From positions 744,001 through 808,000 of the forward strand of contig CAXXKC010000001.1 of NCBI GenBank assembly GCA_963674835.2: a stretch of DNA of 64,000 bases, in the 5' to 3' direction. A model generated the notes under the pieces. That model saw only the letters and a list, made by a program, of their open reading frames with translations. It did not search any database and was not told the DNA's origin. Positions 23,079 to 29,057 of this stretch are shown here, one piece after another (position 1 is the first letter of the stretch; every line of letters starts with the position of its first letter). The DNA is from G963674835 sp963674835. GTDB taxonomy: Bacteria; Planctomycetota; Planctomycetia; Pirellulales; Thermoguttaceae. Made by a program: the position numbers and the translations under genes.

Positions 23079-23157
23079 CCAACATATTTACGCATTTCCC
23101 CATCCACCTTGTTTAGCTAGCTTTGCTGGCATGGTTTTCTACAGAGCAGGACGCAGC

Positions 23158-23482
23158 TAGTATTGATGAATTGGGGTAGCCTTCGGTTGTCCTTACTAAA
23201 AAACTCATCCGAGGGAAAAAATGTGTACCGGAGGGCGGACAGAGAGCTGGCGGTGGACGGGGTTCTTTGGACAGCAGATAGGGCTGAATAAGATAGAGGG
23301 GATTAGCGGCCCGCAAGACCTCTCACGGGTCTTGCGCGGCCGCTGAAGTGCCACGGGGCGTTGAGTACAGGTGGGGTTTCCCCTTTGTGGCGCGCGGCTG
23401 CATGCTGTTTTTCGACTTCCGCAGGCCGCCGGCTTGAATCTCGGTCGAAGTACACCGCCGCTGGCGTGCGATATGGGAGACA
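23158..23482. other. Unassigned spacer with a stem-loop before the orphan RHS tail
   Basis: About 325 bp with no recognisable gene on either strand. It does not resemble the sequence before RHS tail copy 1. It contains a strong stem-loop at 23306-23343: GCGGCC-CGCAAGACC pairing with GGTCTTGCG-CGGCCGC around a short loop. This could be a terminator without a T-tract, a recombination site or part of a small RNA. The following RHS frame is closed by a TGA at 23435 and has no good start codon. Confidence 0.45.
23306..23343. other. Strong stem-loop
   Basis: GCGGCC and CGCAAGACC form one arm, and the complement GGTCTTGCG plus GGCCGC the other, with a loop of about 6 nt and one bulge. It lies 140 bp before the duplicated RHS segment begins. 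No T-run follows, so a classical terminator is not supported. Confidence 0.5.
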
Positions 23483-24067
23483 GCGGCCGAACCACAGCCC
23501 GTCGTGGAAGCCGAACACCGGACGTTCGACTCCTTCGGCCAGTCAACCTCGACCTGGGCGGTCGACTTCCAGTTCGGCTTCACGGGCCGTCCCTGGGACG
23601 CCGACACGGCGCTATACGACAACCGTGCGCGGTCGTATGATCCAAGAGTGGGCCGCTGGCTCACGGAAGACCCCACAGGCTACTCGGCCGGCGACATGAA
23701 CCTCTACCGCTACTGCGGCAACAGCCCGGTGGACCTTGTCGATCCTTCAGGCTTGTGTTATAGCGGACTGGTTGGCTCGGTTGCCAGTGCCATCGGCAAA
23801 GGAGTATCATCGATAGTATCCACTTACGTGGACGCCGCTGCCTATCTTGGGGGCGTGGGCGCTGCGTCAATCGACTACACGCTTGGAACAAATCTGGCAA
23901 GTCTCGGCACGCCTTCGGTGCATCCCAGCAGCCCGGTTAGTTCCGTCGGCAGCAGCGTCCAGACAAGCCTTACCGGGATTGGTCAACTGACTCCTTTCGT
24001 ACAGGGCGTGTCGGCGTTCAACACCAGCGTTGCCCAATATACCGTCGCTTCGCAGCATTCATGGAAC
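23483..24067 (+). pseudogene. Orphan RHS tail (copy 2), 5' part, interrupted by ISKra4-type element
   Basis: This repeats the RHS core region of the large gene (RTFDSFGQS ... YNNR-type core ... DLVDPSGL) with few base changes. It has no N-terminal shell, no ribosome site and no proper start (a GTG at 23504 is the first possible one). The frame is broken at 24067 by the ISKra4-type element, then resumes exactly at 27131. It is best read as a displaced or silent tip cassette of the main RHS gene, usable only after recombination into it (inference from known orphan RHS/CDI tips). Confidence 0.85.
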
Positions 24068-24162
24068 GTGCGTGACAATTTCCACTGGCGCGATCTGCGG
24101 GGTTTGGGTAGACTGCTTGCGTATGGGATTGCGACCACGTTCACGCACGCAAGGAGCACGAG

Positions 24163-24426
24163 ATGGAAACGCCGCGAGTCTCGCCGCAGGAGTTCGCCGA
24201 TTCGATGAAGCAGGAGATGGAGCAATACCTCAAGGAGGTCATGGACGCGGTCAACGGCGCCGCGGATGGCGAGTGGATCGCCGGCAGCGAGGAACAGGTG
24301 CGAGATCTCTCGGCAGAGATGCGTCGCCGCGTGTTTGAGGCGGCGGTGCAGAAGCGGGTCGATGCGGCGGAAGCCGCTTTTCCCCCCTCCGCACGATCCG
24401 ACGACGGGCAGACGACTGGCCAATAA
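24163..24426 (+). CDS. ISKra4-family transposase, N-terminal frame
   Basis: An 87-codon frame starting METPRVSPQEFADSMKQEM after an AAGGAG site. It ends soon after the run GCTTTTCCCCCCTCC (about 24376-24390), where the continuing transposase frame lies one base later. The overlap and the poly-C run suggest programmed +1 (or -2) frameshifting, a feature reported for members of this family. A simple mutation is the alternative. Confidence 0.7.
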   Translation: METPRVSPQEFADSMKQEMEQYLKEVMDAVNGAADGEWIAGSEEQVRDLSAEMRRRVFEAAVQKRVDAAEAAFPPSARSDDGQTTGQ

Positions 24427-25209
24427 AGGCCGGCAGTCTCACCGAGTTCTCACCGTCAATGGCGAGGTCAAGATCGTGCGCCGGTGGTGGTACGGGCCAC
24501 AGATTGGCAGTCTCGCGCCGGTGGATGAGGTTCTCGATCGCGGCAGGACAACGATCACGCCCGGCGTCGTCGAGATGGCTTGTCGCGTGAACTTGTCGGC
24601 AATGAGCTTCGTGAGGGCATCCGCGGCTCTGCAGCGCACGGCTCAAGTCCGGCTCAGTGGCGAACGGTTGCGTCAAGTGGTGGAAGCGGCCGGGCGTCGT
24701 GTGTTGAAAGCCCAGCAAGACGATACCATCGCCGTGACGTGGCACGCGGAAGATTGCACCGTAGCGGAGGAGGGGGAAACCATCGGGAAAACCCGTGTTT
24801 ACACGGGCTGCGACGGCGTGATGGTGCCGATCGTCACCGACGCCGAGAAGATCAAACGCCGCGATAAAGTCAAAGCCAAGCGTCGTCGCAGCGGCAAGAA
24901 GTGCAAGCCCTTGCCACCGCGCAGGCGCGGCTCGGACCTGCCTTGGAAGGAGTTCAAGATCGCGTTTTTTTATAGCGAGGGCGCCCAGCATCAGCATGTG
25001 GCCTTCACGCATGGCAATCACATTGTGACCGGAAGGCTCCTGCGCCGTGAAGCGGACCGACTGCGATTTCAGAAGGCCGACCAGCGCGTGGGCTTGGTGG
25101 ATGGGGCAACGTGGATTCGTGAGCAGATGCAGTTGCACTTTGGTGAATTGGATGGGTTGGGCTTGGACTTCTACCACCTAAGCGAGAACGTCCATCGCGC
25201 GCGGCGTAA
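24380..25209 (+). pseudogene. ISKra4-family transposase, central part (truncated by IS1182-type insertion)
   Basis: The main transposase frame from the putative frameshift: HRVLTVNGEVKIVRRWWYG, then LDRGRTTITPGVVEMAC, the acidic TWHAEDCTVAEEGETIGKT region, YTGCDGVMVPIVTD and LGLDFYHLSENVHRARR. At 25210 it runs into the inner IS and stops at 25234. Removing the inner element and one GTAA rejoins RARR-K-VFGEESPEG in frame. Confidence 0.8.
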
Positions 25210-26700
25210 CAGCCTGTTGAAAATCTCGGGTTAATCGGTATCATGCGGCGGTTCTGGGGGTGTGGAACACCTTGGGTCGCGCAAAAGGGAATCGAACATG
25301 GCTTTGGGTCGTGGGCCGGAACAGCGGCAGGAGGAATTCTGGGTCGCCTGGCGGGACGTGCCGCGATCGGCGGGCCATCCGTTCTATCAGCGGTTGCAAC
25401 AACTTCTCCGCAAGGCGGACTTCGACGAGTTCGTCGAGGATCTCTGCGAACCCTACTACGCCGAAGGCGGTCGCCGGTCGATCCCGCCGGGCCGCTACTT
25501 CCGCATGCTGTTCGTCGGATATTTTGAAGGGATCGACTCGCAGCGAGGCATCGCCTGGCGCTGTTCTGACAGCCTTTCGCTGCGGGAGTTCCTGGGCTTG
25601 GAGCCCACGGAAGCCGTGCCGGACCATTCCAGCCTCACGCGCATTCGGCAACGACTGCCCGAGTCGGTCCACGAGCAGGTATTTGTGTATATCCTGGAGA
25701 TCGCCTCGCGGAAGAACCTCCTGCGGGGCAAGTCCGTGGCGGTGGACTCCACGACGCTGGAAGCCAACGCGGCGATGAAGTCGATCGTCCGCAGAGACAC
25801 CGGCGAGGACTGGAAGCAATACTTGCGGCGATTGGCCGAGGAAGCGGGCATCGAGAACCCGACCGACGAGGACTTGCGGCGTTTCGACAAAGATCGCAAC
25901 AAGAAAGGAGACAAGAAGGTCTCCAACGACCAGTGGCAATCGCCCGCAGATCCCGATAGCCGCATCGCCAAGATGAAGGACGGTCGCACGCACTTGGCCT
26001 ACAAAGCCGAACACGTGGTGGATCTGGAGAGCGAATTCGTGTTGGCTGCGACGGTCTACACGGCCGATCAGGGAGATTCGCAGACGTTGATTCCCAGCGT
26101 GCTTGAGGCTCAAGATCATCTGGACGAAGCCGACGGGAAGAGAGACATCCACAACGCGGTTACCGACAAAGGCTACTACTCGACCGAGAACTTGGTGGCG
26201 CTGGGGCGGGATCATCACATTCGCGCATACATTCCGGAGCCGAAATTCAAGAGCCATCGCTGCTGGACGGCCCAGCCGGCCGAGTATCGCCGGGCGGCCT
26301 ATGCGAATCGAAAGCGCACCCGAGGCAAGCGAGGCCGACGTTTGGGCCGACTGCGGAGTGAGCGTGTGGAACGGAGCTTCGCGCACGTGTGCGACACCGG
26401 CGGAGCGAGGCGAACCTGGCTGCGAGGCCTGGTGAACGTAAGCAAACGGTACCTGATCCAGGTGGCGGCGCGGAACCTGGGCCTGTTGGTGCGCAAGCTG
26501 TTCGGCATGGGCAAGCCGCGGTGCCTTCAAGGGCTTTGCGGTCTTTTGTGCGCTGTGCATCTTGCCTTGATTGACCTCCGAAAACGCTTTGCGGCCTCGG
26601 GCGCGCTGGCGTGGTGTCCCCACCCGATTCACCGCCAGATGGTCGAACGCCGTGTTACTAACTCGATCTGCGACCGAACTGTGAGCTTTTCAACGGGCTG
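25210..26700 (+). mobile_element. IS1182-family-like insertion sequence
   Basis: A 1491-bp element with imperfect terminal repeats, CAGCCTGTTGAAAATCTC (left) and CAGCCCGTTGAAAAGCTC (right, complement). It has a 4-bp target duplication GTAA (25206-25209 and 26701-26704). It sits inside the ISKra4 transposase gene. Its own transposase uses the duplicated target as its stop codon. Confidence 0.88.
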
Positions 26701-26704
26701 GTAA
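25298..26704 (+). CDS. IS1182-family-like transposase
   Basis: About 468 aa from MALGRGPEQRQEEFWVAW. An N-terminal helical domain with FRMLFVGYFEGIDSQRGIAWRCSDSLSLREFL is followed by the DDE core: AVDSTTLEANAAMKS, then AVTDKGYYSTENL, then RSERVERSFAHVCDTGG with the glutamate. The last sense codon TGG and the TAA stop use bases 26701-26704, which belong to the target duplication and not to the element. The frame is otherwise intact. An in-frame upstream ATG at 25262 is possible, but the start at 25298 fits the family. Confidence 0.85.
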   Translation: MALGRGPEQRQEEFWVAWRDVPRSAGHPFYQRLQQLLRKADFDEFVEDLCEPYYAEGGRRSIPPGRYFRMLFVGYFEGIDSQRGIAWRCSDSLSLREFLGLEPTEAVPDHSSLTRIRQRLPESVHEQVFVYILEIASRKNLLRGKSVAVDSTTLEANAAMKSIVRRDTGEDWKQYLRRLAEEAGIENPTDEDLRRFDKDRNKKGDKKVSNDQWQSPADPDSRIAKMKDGRTHLAYKAEHVVDLESEFVLAATVYTADQGDSQTLIPSVLEAQDHLDEADGKRDIHNAVTDKGYYSTENLVALGRDHHIRAYIPEPKFKSHRCWTAQPAEYRRAAYANRKRTRGKRGRRLGRLRSERVERSFAHVCDTGGARRTWLRGLVNVSKRYLIQVAARNLGLLVRKLFGMGKPRCLQGLCGLLCAVHLALIDLRKRFAASGALAWCPHPIHRQMVERRVTNSICDRTVSFSTGW

Positions 26705-27095
26705 GGTGTTTGGCGAGGAATCGCCCGAAGGCAGAACGTGGGCGGATGAACTGATGCACGTATTCAAGCACAAGGGCTATTCGGCGGCGTGGGAGAAGAT
26801 CATCCAATGGCGTGCCCCCTTGAGAGGCAAAAGGAAACGCGAAGCTGCAGACCGGCTAATGAACTTTGTGTCGCTCCGCAAGGACATGATCCGCTATCCA
26901 GCATTTCGCCAGCGTGGCTGGCAGATCGGCAGTGGCCCGACCGAATCCCAGTGCAAACTGTGCACGAAACGGCTCAAAGGCTACGGCCGCCGCTGGGACC
27001 GGCCCAACGCCACAGCGGTCGCAGCCCTGGATACCCTGGACAGAAACGGCCAATGGCACCAAGTCTGGCCAAACGCCCGCCCCGCCCCGACTTAA
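26703..27095 (+). pseudogene. ISKra4-family transposase, C-terminal part
   Basis: The rest of the transposase after the inner insertion: KVFGEESPEGRTWADELMH, then SLRKDMIRYPAFRQRGW, QIGSGPTESQCKLCTKRLKG with the conserved glutamate, RRWDRPNATAVAALDTL. It ends 26 bp before the right end of the element. In frame with the central part once the inner IS is removed. Confidence 0.82.
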
Positions 27096-27130
27096 GCCCG
27101 CCAAGAACGCTGGTCACGCACTCATGGAAC

Positions 27131-27952
27131 TCGCAGGTTGCGGACTGGGGTCGCGCACTCTACAATGGGGGCGATCGTGCGGGACTTGCTCAGCCAAGCG
27201 ACGGGGGACAATTCGGGAACAACATCGGCGCGCAAGCTATCCAAGATTGGGCGTCCGCTGCCAACGGTGGCACCAATCTCGGCGGTTTCTTGGCGAATTC
27301 CGTCCTTTGGATAGAGAACACCGGCATGGCGGCAATAAACGAACTGGCGATGATGTCGAATTATGGTCAGCCGGTGTTCACCGAGCCTCTTCCGTACGTT
27401 GACGTTCCTGACTGGTCCAGAAACTGGGCAGCGCCTGAATCGGATTTCGCTCACAACGCCAAAATGTTGTTTGGGGAAATGGCCACAGGCTTCATCATAG
27501 GCGAGGTTGCCAGCGGCTATGCGGCGGCAGAGGGCACGTTCGCTGTACGATCAGGCACAGCCCCATCAAGTGGTGTCCAGCGGACCAACGCTCAGTTAGT
27601 GCAGGACATTGCCACCCGCTCGGACGCTTGGGCGGTGCGCAAGGGAATCACGGGCACGCCACAGCACGTCGGAATTGCAGAGCACGGTTACGCGCAGCGT
27701 GTGCTCAACCGCTATCAGGATATGTTCGGGCAGCGGGGACTCCAAACTGAGGTATCCGTCATAAATGGGGCGAGGGTTCCCTATGGTACGGCTGGATCAG
27801 TCCGGCTTGACGTGTTGGAAGGAAGTGTACGCACTGCGACCACAATCTACGACTACAAGTTCGGAACGTCGGGACTAACCCCTGGCCGCATCAACCAGAT
27901 TCGGAACGTCGGCGGCTATCCGAGCGTTCCGATTGTCCCGGTGCGGCCATGA
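27131..27952 (+). pseudogene. Orphan RHS tail (copy 2), 3' part with PD-(D/E)XK-like toxin tip
   Basis: Bases 27131-27565 continue the RHS linker almost identically to the main gene. From 27566 the tip is different, about 128 aa: SGVQRTNAQLVQDIATRSD, EHGYAQRVLNRYQDMF, then VRLDVLEGS and TIYDYKFGTSGLTPGRINQI. The spaced RLD ... YDYK pattern resembles the PD-(D/E)XK (restriction-endonuclease fold) toxins that cap many RHS and CDI proteins. No start codon lies in this frame after the ISKra4-type element, so the tip is silent as it stands. The stop overlaps the next gene by ATGA. Confidence 0.8.
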
Positions 27953-28584
27953 CTTATCAACCGCCGACAAGACTGACGTTGCAGGAACTCCGACCGATCA
28001 TGGAGTTCTTTCATGCCAATTTTTCGACTTGGCGAGTCGTCAGGGACGACACCTTGGTCCGCGAAGCCGGTCCCGTCGCTCAGGGCATCACGTTTGAGCG
28101 TTTGTCGAGTGGAGACTATCGCCCAACAGGCCACATTCGGGTCTTGGTCGCACCGGGAGACTTCTGGTTCCTTGAACTGCCCCAAAACTTGAGCAAGCCG
28201 CGACAAATCAACCGCCGTCAGCACCCGGAGTTCCGGGATCGCGTGGTCGAAGGCATTCGCGCTGAGTTCGTGCCGCGCGTTGACAGACCGCTTATTGCAG
28301 AGGAGGTCTTGGAGCTTTACGAGCGTGAAGCGAATCCTCCTCGAAGTCCCGACGCATATTCATTGGCTGCACTCAATGCCTATCTCAGGCATGACGATCG
28401 CGCGCTGCACTGGTGCTCACGGTTCACTGAGTTGGTCAACAAGTTGGGCAATCCGTGGCAAGACTTCGATTACAAGCGCCGGGCGTTTCTGGACCAACTG
28501 GAACAATGGCTGAAAGCCGGCGAAGCAAAGCAGCGGCTTGAGTGCGTGCTTCAAGAGGAACGCCGCAAATGGGGACTCGCGTAA
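27949..28584 (+). CDS. Candidate immunity protein for the orphan tip (family not recognised)
   Basis: A 211-aa soluble protein with no signal peptide or membrane segment. Its ATG overlaps the toxin stop codon (ATGA), the tight coupling usual for toxin-immunity pairs. Visible segments are RLTLQELRPIMEFFHANFSTW, TGHIRVLVAPGDFWFLELPQ, a hinge rich in Arg and Pro, and a helical C-terminus (AALNAYLRHDDRALHWCSRF ... LEQWLKAGEAKQRLE). I do not recognise the family. The immunity role is inferred from position only. Confidence 0.65.
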   Translation: MTYQPPTRLTLQELRPIMEFFHANFSTWRVVRDDTLVREAGPVAQGITFERLSSGDYRPTGHIRVLVAPGDFWFLELPQNLSKPRQINRRQHPEFRDRVVEGIRAEFVPRVDRPLIAEEVLELYEREANPPRSPDAYSLAALNAYLRHDDRALHWCSRFTELVNKLGNPWQDFDYKRRAFLDQLEQWLKAGEAKQRLECVLQEERRKWGLA

Positions 28585-28628
28585 TCGTACTGCCGCAGTA
28601 GCTCCCAGCCGGCGATCGCCCGCAAGAG

Positions 28629-28934
28629 ATGAACTACTACCACCTTCCGGCATATCACGAACTGGGCGACGCGAAAGGCGCGGCGGAGCAGAGGCAGCGG
28701 CTTCAGGCGGCGATTGCCGCGCGAGAATGTCCCGAGACCATCAACGCGTACGCCAAGTTCGGCGGGGAAAACACGCCCAACGAACGCGTGCGTTCGCGCA
28801 CGGCAGAGGCCGCCTATCTCAAGGGGTTGGCGGCACTGGCGGACAATCTGTCGCAGGAAGCCAGCAACCGGTTCGAAGAGGCGATCGAACTTCACCCCGC
28901 CTTGATTTGGGCGAAGCGTCTGCGGCCCCAATAA
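28629..28934 (+). CDS. Small TPR-like protein or C-terminal fragment
   Basis: 101 codons, mostly helical: AEQRQRLQAAIAAR, RTAEAAYLKGLAALADNLSQ, FEEAIELHPALIWAKRLRPQ. The last part has the spacing of a tetratricopeptide helix pair. It begins with MNYYHLPAYHELGDA and a weak ribosome site, with an in-frame TAG ten codons upstream. It may be a stump of a longer TPR protein cut when the RHS locus was rearranged. Function unknown. Confidence 0.45.
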   Translation: MNYYHLPAYHELGDAKGAAEQRQRLQAAIAARECPETINAYAKFGGENTPNERVRSRTAEAAYLKGLAALADNLSQEASNRFEEAIELHPALIWAKRLRPQ

Positions 28935-29057
28935 CGGCAGGAAGGAATGCAATTCATGCTGAACGACATTTCCCGACGTGATTCCCTCGGAGCACGGGCC
29001 GAATGGTTCGCACTGCAAACGTCGAGAATCGCGCCCTCTCGTGCGAAGAACAACATC

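Larger units (their letters stand above)
20641..23148 (-). mobile_element. IS4/IS5-superfamily insertion sequence, interrupted by an IS1380-type element
   Basis: The ends are a perfect 16-bp inverted repeat, TGCTCTGTAGAAAACC at 20641-20656 and its complement at 23133-23148. It is flanked by a 9-bp direct repeat GGACGCAGC (20632-20640 and 23149-23157), the target duplication. Without the inner element it would be about 1 kb with one minus-strand DDE transposase. The family is assigned from the transposase sequence; the 9-bp duplication fits several IS4/IS5 groups. Confidence 0.88.
24068..27121 (+). mobile_element. ISKra4-family insertion sequence, interrupted by an IS1182-type element
   Basis: Both ends begin GTGCGTGAC (left at 24068; right as complement ending 27121). 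The flanks carry a 9-bp target duplication TCATGGAAC (24059-24067 and 27122-27130). The intact RHS copy has a single TCATGGAAC at 19534-19542, which confirms the empty-site structure. Without the inner element it is about 1.56 kb. The transposase needs a frame change and is broken by the inner IS. Confidence 0.92.

Noticed and set aside
25241..26632. Minus-strand open frame of 463 codons
   Set aside because: Antisense to the IS1182-like transposase, which has all its DDE motifs.
27131..27952. Orphan toxin tip as an expressed gene starting in the ISKra4 C-terminal region (26789)
   Set aside because: The frame continuing back to 26789 is antiregister to the transposase and has no proper start. 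The tip continues the interrupted RHS frame instead.
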